This document shows, piece after piece, positions 38,824 to 47,496 of a stretch of 64,000 bases of DNA. Position 1 is the stretch's first letter; every line of letters begins with the position of its first letter. The notes under the pieces are model-generated. The model searched no databases, was not told where the DNA came from, and saw nothing but the letters and a program-made list of their open reading frames with translations. The stretch comes from Legionella busanensis (GTDB lineage: Bacteria > Pseudomonadota > Gammaproteobacteria > Legionellales > Legionellaceae): NCBI RefSeq assembly GCF_900461525.1, contig NZ_UGOD01000001.1, positions 2,759,001 through 2,823,000 of the forward strand, written 5' to 3'. The position numbers were made by a program, and so were the translations under genes.

Positions 38824-39942
38824 ATGATCACCATGTTTAATTCAGTTACTAATGAAAGCTTGCAAAATGAATTAGTAGAAGTAATTCAGGGGGTTTTAAC
38901 AAGTGGACAATATGTATTAGGGAGCGCTACAAAAGATTTTGAAAAAGCATTTGCTGATTACTGTAATGTTAATTATTGTATTGGGGTTAATTCGGGTACT
39001 AGCGCCTTGCATTTAGCTTTAATTGCTGCAGGCATACAAAAAGATGATGAAGTCATTACAACACCATTTACCTTTATAGCTACTAGTAATGCAATTGATT
39101 ATGTTGGTGCTAAACCTGTATTTGTTGACATTGATCCAATTTCATTCACTCTTAATCCATCCTTAATTAAACAAGCTATCACTGCAAAAACGAAAGCAAT
39201 TATTCCTGTACATTTATTTGGGCAAATGGCAGACATGGATCCTATTATGGACATTGCTAAAGAATATAAACTTATTGTTATAGAAGATGCTGCTCAAGCT
39301 AATGGTGCTATGTATAAGGGTAAGCGTGCAGGTAGCATAGGCGATTTAGGTTGTTTTAGTTGTTATCCAACTAAAAACTTACCTACCGCTGGCGATGCAG
39401 GCATGATTACTACCAATAATAATCAGTATAATGAAAAAATTCGTCTATTAAGGAGTTGGGGAAAAAATTTATCTGGTGATTATGATTTTATGACTTTTAA
39501 CTATCGAATTTCTGAAATTCAAGCTGCTATTCTCTTATGTAAATTAAAGTATTTAGAACAGTGGAATATGCAGAGAGCTATATATGCAGGACATTATATT
39601 GATACTTTGAGTAATAAAGGCTATAAACTACCACGTAAATTACCCTATACAAATAAACATACTTATTCTCTATTTACATTAGCCTCTAATAAACGTACGC
39701 AAATAATGGAATTTTTGGCAGAAAAAGGTATTCAAACATCTATTTATTATCCTAAACCCCTACATTTACAACCCATGTACAATAGACTAAAGTACAGTTT
39801 AGGTGATTTTCCTCAAGCAGAGCTTGCTGCTAGAAACGTCTTTTCCATTCCAATTTATCCAGAATTATCTAAACAAGAACACCAATTTATAATCAACTGC
39901 TTATTAGAATTTTATACAATGAATTGCAATAAAAATCTTTAA
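38824..39942 (+). CDS. gnnB: DegT-family aminotransferase, probable GnnB
   Basis: This 372-residue PLP-dependent sugar aminotransferase keeps the family features: VNSGTSALHLAL near the N-terminus, PVHLFGQMADMD, VIEDAAQANGA (cofactor Asp) and Lys184 (SCYPTKNL) for the internal aldimine. GnnB transfers an amino group to the 3-keto sugar made by GnnA, giving UDP-2-acetamido-3-amino glucose, which LpxA then acylates by an amide bond. Legionella lipid A is known to have a 2,3-diamino-2,3-dideoxyglucose backbone, which fits. AGGGATAC precedes the ATG, and the gene is in an operon with gnnA. Confidence 0.82.
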   Translation: MITMFNSVTNESLQNELVEVIQGVLTSGQYVLGSATKDFEKAFADYCNVNYCIGVNSGTSALHLALIAAGIQKDDEVITTPFTFIATSNAIDYVGAKPVFVDIDPISFTLNPSLIKQAITAKTKAIIPVHLFGQMADMDPIMDIAKEYKLIVIEDAAQANGAMYKGKRAGSIGDLGCFSCYPTKNLPTAGDAGMITTNNNQYNEKIRLLRSWGKNLSGDYDFMTFNYRISEIQAAILLCKLKYLEQWNMQRAIYAGHYIDTLSNKGYKLPRKLPYTNKHTYSLFTLASNKRTQIMEFLAEKGIQTSIYYPKPLHLQPMYNRLKYSLGDFPQAELAARNVFSIPIYPELSKQEHQFIINCLLEFYTMNCNKNL

Positions 39943-40042
39943 TTTTAATGAGGAATAAATTTACTGACTTAAGAAGAAAGAACTACCAAAAATCTAACTT
40001 ACTTAATAATAGTTTATTGCTTTAAAAATTCTTCATGTCAAT

Positions 40043-40234
40043 TTAACCTATACTTCCTAGCATTATAACAACCTCATTAAGTAAGGCTATAATAATTATA
40101 CTAAGTAGTAACATAAACAGATATGCTTTAACTAAAGCAAAACATTCTTGAATCAAAAAATGAATCTGCCTTAATAAGTTTCTAAAATTTATATTTAATT
40201 GTAGTGCTATAAATCTAGGATGGTATAGTGCCAC
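40043..40234 (-). CDS. Possible small single-span membrane protein
   Basis: The frame codes for 63 residues with one strong hydrophobic helix (YLFMLLLSIIIIALLNEVV). The only upstream start is GTG and there is no good ribosome binding site. It lies in the gap between gnnB and thpR. It could equally be chance or a remnant. Confidence 0.25.
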   Translation of the reverse strand: MALYHPRFIALQLNINFRNLLRQIHFLIQECFALVKAYLFMLLLSIIIIALLNEVVIMLGSIG

Positions 40235-40278
40235 TTTGAAAGTATTAATCCTAATATTTCAATCACTTTATAGGAAAT

Positions 40279-40848
40279 TCAATTATTTCCTAAGCTAAAT
40301 CGTTTAATTAAATTATACTGTCGCTGCCCCTCGACTAACCTACTTTCAAACAAATTAACAGATTGCACTAATTGCCTAGGAAAATAATCATTTCTAATAG
40401 GCAACAAATTAATGGTCGATTGGTAATTTTGCAAGCGGCCTAAAGTAATATGGCCACGAAAGGCACGTTTTTCAGTAGGATAATTAAGCGTATCAATGAT
40501 TTTTGCAAGTCCATATGATATAGGGGCTAATTGCTCGTTTGGTCCAGCTTGTAAAGCGATTAGGCGGGGATGCTTAGGCTTGGGAAATAATTCTAGTTCA
40601 CCGAATTTTAATCTAAATGAAGAAACATTTAATAAGTTTAATTCCACTTGCTCAATGAGCTTAGGTAAATCTCCTATTTGAATTGATTGCAAAAAACGTA
40701 AAGTAATATGCAAATTTTCAAGTTTCGTCCAGCGAATTTTTTGTTGAGGCAGCGTTTGCTTAAGCTTGTCGACCACGACAGCAATCGCATCTAAAATTTC
40801 AGTTGATAAGCTAATCGCAAAAAATACGCGTATTGTTGTTTGCGTCAT
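40279..40848 (-). CDS. thpR: RNA 2',3'-cyclic phosphodiesterase ThpR
   Basis: This 189-residue 2H phosphoesterase has the two HxTx motifs LHITLRFL (about residue 46) and GHITLGRL (about residue 132). A family-typical FFAIxL start and a PRLIALQ strand sit between them. It hydrolyses 2',3'-cyclic phosphates at RNA ends to 2'-phosphates and was first described as a tRNA-joining ligase (LigT). The length matches the family. It is on the strand opposite gnnAB and 101 bp downstream of the large coiled-coil gene on the same strand; shared transcription is possible but not evident. Confidence 0.9.
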   Translation of the reverse strand: MTQTTIRVFFAISLSTEILDAIAVVVDKLKQTLPQQKIRWTKLENLHITLRFLQSIQIGDLPKLIEQVELNLLNVSSFRLKFGELELFPKPKHPRLIALQAGPNEQLAPISYGLAKIIDTLNYPTEKRAFRGHITLGRLQNYQSTINLLPIRNDYFPRQLVQSVNLFESRLVEGQRQYNLIKRFSLGNN

Positions 40849-40949
40849 TAATTCGTAGGCTACTGATAATTAATTATTTTATTGTAAACTTATATTAGAC
40901 TTCTTTGGAAGCTCGCTACAGGGAGTTTTCTAAGAAGTCTATTTAAAAC

Positions 40950-43040
40950 TTATCTTGCTTTATAAGCTACTAATATAGGCATTGTTAAATTATTATCTTG
41001 CAGTACGTTTATTTCTTCAGCAATTAGATTAAATAATTTTTCTACGTATTGATAGCGGCCTTTTTTCTGCATGTCGATTTTATTGCCGTATTTGGTCAGA
41101 TAAATTTGACATTTTTCTTTTAACTCTATGAGGGTATCAACGCGTCTGGCATCCGCTGGTAGGGATTTATAATCATTAAACACTTTTAAGATTGCTTTTG
41201 CTTCTCTAGATCTGCGCCATCCTCTAAAACCTTCGTCCCAAAATAAAATATCAGCATGACGACTAATTAAAAGCGGTAGAACCTTTTCTTTACCATCTTC
41301 ATTATTTTTTTCTAAGTTATCTAAATTAGTATATACAAAACCACGTTCATAACGCACAAAAGATGTTGGCATTAAGTTAGCTTCAAATTCAGTTAAATCT
41401 TGGTGATTTAAATTAATTAACTCTTGAGCCTTTTGTTGGATAAAGGTGACTTGCTCAATTTGAGCCTGGGTAAAATCAGTTAATTGATGAAATTGTCGAT
41501 TGTCAAAATATTTAATGAGGTATTGATTACATAGCTGCGAAAGTTGATATAAATAGTAATTAGCCTTTGCTATTTCATCTCTATATTCATTAACTGCCAC
41601 AAGGCATTGGCCTTTTGTTTTCTCATTTAACTTAGTCTCAAATTGCGAGAAATCATCTAGTACTCTTTTAATTTCAATTAAGTCAGCAGATTTTCTTAAA
41701 GGATGGGTCTGTTTAAATTGCTGTAATAATGTTTCATTTAACGCCTTGCGCGTTAAATTTGTAGTGGTAGGTCGATAACCCATATGACGAGCCAGATATT
41801 TCTTTGCCTTATCAATTCTTTCAAAGATTTCTACACTATTAGATTGGTCATCAGTATTAGAGCTTAGCATACTACGAATTAAGCTCCATGTTGTTGCGGT
41901 AGTATTTTTTAATTGGCCTGATTTAGTAAATTGAGAGCCAATTTCAGTTGCCTCTTTATAAGTATCTTTTACGAAAAAGATATCGGGCAATATATTACTA
42001 AGTACGTTATCCCAAACTTCAGTTAATAATTTAATTGTTGAAGCTGCCCAATGAAAGCTTCTGCCTATTAAAGACAAAATTTCACCTGCATAAAAATAAA
42101 GTGGGATTAACGCAATCTCAATGGCAAGCGCTACAACTTCTGATAATTTAGGAGGACGTTGATATTTAAAACCTTCTTCCACCATTTTTATAACTGCCAA
42201 GGCTGAAGCTAAATACGATATAAGACCAATAAAACCTAAAATTAAAGCGGGAAAAAAGAGGGGAGGAAAAAAGAAAGAGCCAACACCTAAAACAAATACT
42301 ATCAAGCCAATAAATAAACCTAATGCTGAGGTTAATGCAGCAGCATCTTTTTGTATAGCGTCGGTGAAAGTCATCTTTTTAGCATTTTGATAGTAACTAT
42401 CAACGACACGCTTTGCTAATACTTCAATTAAATCAATCTCTCTTCCTAGGTTCTTTTCAGAGAATAATTCGTGCGCTCGTTTGCAGGCAAGCGTAATATG
42501 TAAATGTGCCTGCAAACAGTCATGACGAGTTTGCATATTTATAAGTGAACTTTGGCTTAAGATTTGATTAATAGCATGTTTAAATTGAAAAAAGAAAGGT
42601 TCACTTTCTAATCCATCAAGATTATTTGTGTCTAGCGCTTCTATACGCTGCTTTACGCTTAAAATAAGCGCTTTACGTTTTAAAATAAGAAAATATTTAT
42701 CATAATTTTGAGCAAATTTTTCAATTTCTTTAACTCGAGTTGGATCATTTACCGCCGCTTTTTTTTGCTTTCCTAGCCAGTTTTTAATTTCTTGATAAGC
42801 TGCTGGTTGATTAATGTTTTGGTGGGGTTTAATTTTTGTTTCTAATAAGCGCTCCCCAGACCAATATTTGGGATAATTTAGAATACTAAATTGTTCAATA
42901 TTTAATTCTTGTAAAAATTGTGCCAAGTCATTTTTAAAATAATTTAATGACTTAGGCATTTGGCCGGCATAATAGGTAAGCCAATTTATATGCTCATTCT
43001 CAATAGAAGTTTCATCGAATTTAGGAAGGATAATAGGCAT
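40950..43040 (-). CDS. Large membrane/coiled-coil protein, candidate effector
   Basis: This 696-residue protein has no signal peptide. It has a helical, charged N-terminal third and two strong membrane hairpins, at about residues 233-290 (GLFIGLIVFVLGVGSFFFPP...) and about 303-330 (IEIALIPLYFYAGEIL). A long helical C-terminal half is rich in Lys, Glu and Gln (for example LTDFTQAQIEQVTFIQQKAQ). No family is recognised. Central membrane hairpins flanked by coiled coils are frequent among Legionella effectors that insert into host vacuole membranes. That role is inferred only from architecture and genome type. Confidence 0.65.
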   Translation of the reverse strand: MPIILPKFDETSIENEHINWLTYYAGQMPKSLNYFKNDLAQFLQELNIEQFSILNYPKYWSGERLLETKIKPHQNINQPAAYQEIKNWLGKQKKAAVNDPTRVKEIEKFAQNYDKYFLILKRKALILSVKQRIEALDTNNLDGLESEPFFFQFKHAINQILSQSSLINMQTRHDCLQAHLHITLACKRAHELFSEKNLGREIDLIEVLAKRVVDSYYQNAKKMTFTDAIQKDAAALTSALGLFIGLIVFVLGVGSFFFPPLFFPALILGFIGLISYLASALAVIKMVEEGFKYQRPPKLSEVVALAIEIALIPLYFYAGEILSLIGRSFHWAASTIKLLTEVWDNVLSNILPDIFFVKDTYKEATEIGSQFTKSGQLKNTTATTWSLIRSMLSSNTDDQSNSVEIFERIDKAKKYLARHMGYRPTTTNLTRKALNETLLQQFKQTHPLRKSADLIEIKRVLDDFSQFETKLNEKTKGQCLVAVNEYRDEIAKANYYLYQLSQLCNQYLIKYFDNRQFHQLTDFTQAQIEQVTFIQQKAQELINLNHQDLTEFEANLMPTSFVRYERGFVYTNLDNLEKNNEDGKEKVLPLLISRHADILFWDEGFRGWRRSREAKAILKVFNDYKSLPADARRVDTLIELKEKCQIYLTKYGNKIDMQKKGRYQYVEKLFNLIAEEINVLQDNNLTMPILVAYKAR

Positions 43041-43240
43041 ATAGCCTCTCCTTTAACAACAGCTAGTTTACACTCGATTTAAGCCAGCACGGATAAAATT
43101 TAAGTTTTGAGCAAGTTAAACTACGAAAACCTAAAAAGTGAATTAAAAATAATAAACTCGCCTTAAAGATGGCTATATACAATTTAATGAGGCTTAATTA
43201 TATAACATTTTGAATAAAATAAAACCCAATTACATGTTTA

Positions 43241-43270
43241 TTGACAATTTTTTAGTTTTTGTACTACAAT
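43241..43270 (+). promoter_or_regulatory. Strong sigma-70 promoter of the ABC-F gene
   Basis: A perfect TTGACA (43241-43246) and TACAAT (43265-43270) are separated by 18 bp. Transcription would start near 43277, leaving a leader of about 84 bases before the ABC-F start codon. Confidence 0.7.
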
Positions 43271-43305
43271 ATCCTCTTCATATTTAAGTCTGAGGTATTC
43301 CTCCA

Positions 43306-43317
43306 ATGCGTAAATAA
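43306..43317 (+). promoter_or_regulatory. Possible leader micro-ORF (Met-Arg-Lys-stop)
   Basis: ATG CGT AAA TAA lies inside the ABC-F leader, 10 bases after GAGG. The same GAGG can pair with CCTC just before the ATG, hiding the site. Such short leaders control several ABC-F resistance genes by ribosome stalling; here the idea is speculative. Confidence 0.3.
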
Positions 43318-43360
43318 TTTCCCAACTTGTTTCTTTCCTACAAGCACTTGGAGATTATTT

Positions 43361-44959
43361 ATGTATCGTATTCCTTCTATTATTGCGCAATATTTATCAT
43401 ATGACTTTACAACGGCAGGTTCCCCTTTTAAGGATATTTCGCTGTCATTGTCTCAAAAACGCTATGGTATTGTAGGTGATAATGGCGTCGGTAAAACAAC
43501 GTTATTAAAAATTCTCGCTAAAGTTCTAAAACCTGAGCGAGGCTCTCTTGAAATACAGGGCACAGTTGCCTATTGCCCGCAAATTAATACTTACGATAAT
43601 AAAAGTAACGTTGCAAAGTTACTTGGTATTCATAACAAGCTTGAGGCTTTAGACCGTATTGACCAAGGTTATTACCTCGAAGAGGATTATGAATTAATTG
43701 GCAATGATTGGGATATAAAAACCCGAGCACAGCAAATTTTAATTGATTTAGATTTAGAAACAATTGGCTTTGAACGCACCCTTACATCCTTAAGCGGTGG
43801 CCAGAAAACAAAGTGCTGGCTAGCACGGGCTATGCTTAGTTATGCAGATTTTATTCTACTCGACGAACCAACCAACAATCTAGATTCTGAAACAAAAGAC
43901 TACTTTTTTAATTGGTTACAAAAAACGAAACAAGGCATTATCATTGCAAGTCATGACAGACAATTACTTAACTATGTGGATGAAATTATTGAATTAACTT
44001 CAATCGGTATTCAACACTATGGCGGTAACCACACCTTTTATCAAGCACAAAAAAACACTGAGCAACAAGCGATTAAACAGCAATTTATGGCGGCAAAAAA
44101 ACAACTTATAAGCACCGAACATACTATCCAGGTAACACAAGAAAAACATGAGAGACGACGAAAGAAAGGCCGAGCACTTAGAAAGACTGGCAAAATTGAT
44201 AAAATGGCTGCCAATTCCAAACAAGGCCGCTGTGAAAAAACGCAGTCTAAAAATAAAATTCAAGCTGCACATAGCCTGCAAAAGGCACAGGATAAAGTAC
44301 AGTTAATAAAGTCACACATTGAAATAAAAGAGAGAATTACTGCCAACTTAGATGCAAGCATATTACCAGCCAATAAAATAATTATAAATATAGAAGAACT
44401 AACATTTGGCTTTAACAAGCAAAAGCCCTTATTTATTAACTTTAACCTAACTTTATTAGGCAAAGATCGCCTATCAATTGCAGGAAAAAATGGTACTGGT
44501 AAATCAACATTAATTAAAATTATTCTAGGTCATTTAAAGCCGCAGATGGGTAAAATATATCGAGGCTTCTCTGTAGCGTGTTATTTAGATCAAAACCTTA
44601 ACTATCTTACTGAAAATTTAACTTTAGTTGAGAATTTATGTCTAAAAAATCCTTCTTTTTCCCTACAAGAGGCCTATGCGCGATTAGCAGCATTTAACTT
44701 CCGTAATAAATTGGCAATGAAAAGGGCAATTGAGTTAAGTGGTGGTGAATACATGCGGGCTGGTCTTGCTATCTCACTCGCTGCAGAGAAACAACCGCAG
44801 CTTCTTATTCTAGACGAACCAACCAATCATCTTGATATTCGTAGTATAGAAGCGATAGAAGAAATGCTTTGTGCTTATAAAGGAACATTAATAGTTGTAT
44901 CACATGATAAAAACTTTTTAAGCAATATTGGTATCACCAATTCCATTTATTTAAGTTAA
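43361..44959 (+). CDS. ABC-F family ATPase (ribosome-associated)
   Basis: This soluble protein of about 532 residues has two ABC domains and no membrane part. ABC1 has GDNGVGKTT, LSGGQKTK and LLDEPTNN. ABC2 has GKNGTGKST, LSGGEYMRA and LILDEPTNH. A basic, Lys/Arg-rich linker (KHERRRKKGRALRKTGK) lies between them. ABC-F proteins bind the ribosomal E site, and some protect against ribosome-targeting antibiotics. An in-frame extension upstream would add 34 residues, but GGAG lies 8 bases before this ATG and the homology starts here. It has its own strong promoter. Whether it confers resistance or acts as a translation factor is open. Confidence 0.88.
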   Translation: MYRIPSIIAQYLSYDFTTAGSPFKDISLSLSQKRYGIVGDNGVGKTTLLKILAKVLKPERGSLEIQGTVAYCPQINTYDNKSNVAKLLGIHNKLEALDRIDQGYYLEEDYELIGNDWDIKTRAQQILIDLDLETIGFERTLTSLSGGQKTKCWLARAMLSYADFILLDEPTNNLDSETKDYFFNWLQKTKQGIIIASHDRQLLNYVDEIIELTSIGIQHYGGNHTFYQAQKNTEQQAIKQQFMAAKKQLISTEHTIQVTQEKHERRRKKGRALRKTGKIDKMAANSKQGRCEKTQSKNKIQAAHSLQKAQDKVQLIKSHIEIKERITANLDASILPANKIIINIEELTFGFNKQKPLFINFNLTLLGKDRLSIAGKNGTGKSTLIKIILGHLKPQMGKIYRGFSVACYLDQNLNYLTENLTLVENLCLKNPSFSLQEAYARLAAFNFRNKLAMKRAIELSGGEYMRAGLAISLAAEKQPQLLILDEPTNHLDIRSIEAIEEMLCAYKGTLIVVSHDKNFLSNIGITNSIYLS

Positions 44960-45093
44960 ACCTATGAAGCTTTGACTTTTCTTTACAAAATTGAAATTTA
45001 ATTTTACCATGTAGAAATAAATTTACTCGATTAAAATACTTTCTAGCAAATTAGAACGCTACCTTACATATAAATGGCCGCAATGGAGAGAAA

Positions 45094-46173
45094 ATGATAC
45101 TAAAACTCATGTATGGCATTCAGCAATATCAAGGAAAAACCTTAAAAAAATTAGCAGAATTATTTGCTCAACTTAGTCAAGGTCAAAACCCAGATACACT
45201 TTTTATTACTTGTTCTGATTCGCGTATTGATCCTAATGCTATTACTCGGTCTAAACCAGGTGATCTATTCATTCAGCGTAATGTAGGAAATATTGTTCCA
45301 CCTTATGGTGTTGCTGGTAGTGAAGGAGCTGCTATTGAGTATGCGGTCGAAGTACTTAAGGTTAAAGAAATTATTATTTGTGGCCATTCCCAATGTGGTG
45401 CCATGCAGGGTCTCCTCACACCAAACTTAGAAACTACCCTTCCAGCAGTTGCCACTTGGCTAACCCATGCTCGCCCTGTCCTTGATAAGATTGAAAAGCG
45501 ATTTGATATTGGCAATACAAAGAGTGATCCTAATTTAAAATTAAAAGCTACTATCGAATATAATATTTTAACGCAAATTGAGCACTTAATGTCTTATCCT
45601 GCTATTATGAAAAGACTTAATCAACAAGAAATAACCATTCATGGCTGGTATTATGAAATTAAAAAAGGTGAAGTTTATATTTATGAACCTAACCAAAAAC
45701 AATTTTTGCCATTAGAAGACGCTTTTAATGCAGCCTTCGAGGAAAAAATCGCCACACTCACAGAAAATATTGCTATGCAATATTTACAGTCACAAGCACA
45801 ACCCCAAACAGCAACGGATTACTTAAAATTAATGCATCTTTTTAATCAACTTAAATTCAGTATTAAACCTATTTGGGCAGCAATTAAAGATAAGCTTGTT
45901 GAGGGGATTTGGCCAGAATTAAAATTTATGTTTTCTGATAAAAATGATACAGTATTTATAGAGCTTATTAATAATACTATTAATCATAAACTTAAAAATT
46001 TAGATTCTTTACGCAAAGAGATCATGACGTCAGCAGGTTATCACGACTATTGTCATCAACAATTACTCAGCTCCAATTTCTTTATAACAAATTCAGTAAA
46101 AAGTCCTATGCTAGCCTCCAATAATCCAGTACTTTCTGATAATGACTTAACTAGCCCTAACTCACTGCCCTAA
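45094..46173 (+). CDS. Beta-carbonic anhydrase with C-terminal extension
   Basis: This 359-residue enzyme hydrates CO2. The zinc ligands are Cys40 (CSDSR, with Asp42 and Arg44), His98 and Cys101 (GHSQCG), and the catalytic domain ends near residue 205. The remaining 150 or so residues are not part of usual beta-carbonic anhydrases. They look helical and soluble (MQYLQSQAQPQTATDYLKL...) and end in a Ser/Asn/Pro-rich tail. GGAGAG six bases before the ATG fixes the start. The extension could be regulatory or an oligomerisation module; I recognise no domain. It converges on ubiX. Confidence 0.9.
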   Translation: MILKLMYGIQQYQGKTLKKLAELFAQLSQGQNPDTLFITCSDSRIDPNAITRSKPGDLFIQRNVGNIVPPYGVAGSEGAAIEYAVEVLKVKEIIICGHSQCGAMQGLLTPNLETTLPAVATWLTHARPVLDKIEKRFDIGNTKSDPNLKLKATIEYNILTQIEHLMSYPAIMKRLNQQEITIHGWYYEIKKGEVYIYEPNQKQFLPLEDAFNAAFEEKIATLTENIAMQYLQSQAQPQTATDYLKLMHLFNQLKFSIKPIWAAIKDKLVEGIWPELKFMFSDKNDTVFIELINNTINHKLKNLDSLRKEIMTSAGYHDYCHQQLLSSNFFITNSVKSPMLASNNPVLSDNDLTSPNSLP

Positions 46174-46180
46174 ATTTAAA

Positions 46181-46240
46181 GGTAACCATTTTGCCTTATT
46201 TAACGCACAGTTATATGGGCGAATAGGCGAAATGGTTACC
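46181..46240. repeat. Long inverted repeat between convergent genes
   Basis: GGTAACCATTTTGCC (46181-46195) and GGCGAAATGGTTACC (46226-46240) pair at 14 of 15 positions around a 30-base spacer. It starts 7 bp after the carbonic anhydrase stop. A further GGTAACC occurs at 46300-46306 next to the ubiX stop. It may act as a terminator for both genes or be a repeat element; there is no T-run. Confidence 0.55.
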
Positions 46241-46308
46241 TAAGCATCGGATAAATTATTATGAGTATTCTGAAGACATATTAAAATTTGGTGAATAAAG
46301 GTAACCGG

Positions 46309-46878
46309 TTAAAGTTTATTTTCTTTCCAACGCTTAACCAATCCAACATCAATATCAAATAAATCAAGTACCCGTCCTATACTGTGATTGATAATATCAT
46401 CAATTGTTTGGGGCTGATTGTAGAAAGCCGGTGTGGGTGGTGCAATAATAGCGCCCATTTGGGTTACTTTTTGCATATTTTCTATATGCCCAAGATGAAA
46501 AGGCGACTCACGCACCATTAATACTAATTTGCGCCGCTCTTTCAAGATTACATCAGCTGCTCGCGTTAATAAGTTAGAAGTCACCCCACAGGCAATACTT
46601 GCCAAAGTATGCATAGAGCAAGGCGCAATAATCATTCCATTTGTTTTAAATGAACCACTGGCAATCGCTGCAGCAATATCATCATTGGAATAATATTTAT
46701 CTGCTAGACCAATAAGCTCTTGTGCAGAAATAGTTACCTCATATCCGCGAGTTTGCTGCGCAGCTTTAGAAACGATTAAATGAGTTTCATAATCAGTTTT
46801 AGCTAAAATTTCTAAAAGACGGATACCGTAAATTATTCCGGAAGCACCTGAAATACCAACAATCATTCTCTTAGTCAT
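46309..46878 (-). CDS. ubiX: Flavin prenyltransferase UbiX
   Basis: This 189-residue flavoprotein makes prenylated FMN, the cofactor of the UbiD decarboxylase in ubiquinone synthesis. The family start MIVGISGASGIIYG, the IIAPCSMHTLASIA segment and the LVLMVRESPFHLGHIENM signature are all present (quoted in part). The length is typical. It is not next to ubiD here. It is followed on the same strand by nothing coding until the convergent carbonic anhydrase, and is preceded by the CHMI-family gene at 100 bp. Confidence 0.94.
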   Translation of the reverse strand: MTKRMIVGISGASGIIYGIRLLEILAKTDYETHLIVSKAAQQTRGYEVTISAQELIGLADKYYSNDDIAAAIASGSFKTNGMIIAPCSMHTLASIACGVTSNLLTRAADVILKERRKLVLMVRESPFHLGHIENMQKVTQMGAIIAPPTPAFYNQPQTIDDIINHSIGRVLDLFDIDVGLVKRWKENKL

Positions 46879-46978
46879 AAAATACTCTTCACTTTACTTT
46901 GAAGTGGTTAACCCTTTAGAAATTTACTGCTATACATGTGTAAGCTATTGTATTGCATACTCTCAAACATTATAGATA

Positions 46979-47332
46979 TTAACCTTTAAAATAATGGGCA
47001 TTTGTTTCCATAATCTCAACTGAAAATTCTAAATTTAAATTTTTATTTCTTTGCTGGAAACATTCTTTCATTAATTCTATAAGCTCTTGCCCTACTTGTT
47101 CCTTTAAAGAATCAGAGCGGCCTGGTAAAATTTTTAACGTTAAATGTAGCATTGCATTATTTATCTGCCCTGAGCCTATATGAAAGCTATCATAACTAAT
47201 ACACCGGCTCTTACAGCTACTTAGCTTTGTTGGTAATGCTTTTTCTAATAAAGCATGAGCTTGTGCAAAAAAAGTTACCGCTTCTGGCCTAATATCAATA
47301 TTGTTACTATATTCTAATACTAAGTGAGGCAT
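46979..47332 (-). CDS. 5-carboxymethyl-2-hydroxymuconate isomerase family protein
   Basis: This 117-residue protein is of the CHMI (HpaF) family in the tautomerase superfamily. It starts MPHLVLEYSNN, so the catalytic Pro2 is exposed after Met removal. The family end motif ISVEIMETNAHYFKG-type is visible. CHMI works in homoprotocatechuate breakdown, but no other genes of that pathway are here, so the true substrate may differ. The gene is single and upstream of ubiX on the same strand. Confidence 0.88.
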   Translation of the reverse strand: MPHLVLEYSNNIDIRPEAVTFFAQAHALLEKALPTKLSSCKSRCISYDSFHIGSGQINNAMLHLTLKILPGRSDSLKEQVGQELIELMKECFQQRNKNLNLEFSVEIMETNAHYFKG

Positions 47333-47496
47333 TATTATTCCTCTAGTTGAAATAATATATAAATTTAAGCTAACTGTTGTCTCTTATATCATATTTCTTA
47401 TCTATATATCTTTACTAGTGATACAAGCAATAGAAAGATTAGATAGTTTATTTTGACATAGAATTAAGTAAACAAGAAAAATTTAGATTAAAAAGA

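Noticed and set aside
43259-43360. 34-residue N-terminal extension of the ABC-F protein
   Set aside because: The region holds the promoter -10 box and leader, and the ribosome binding site and homology support the ATG at 43361.
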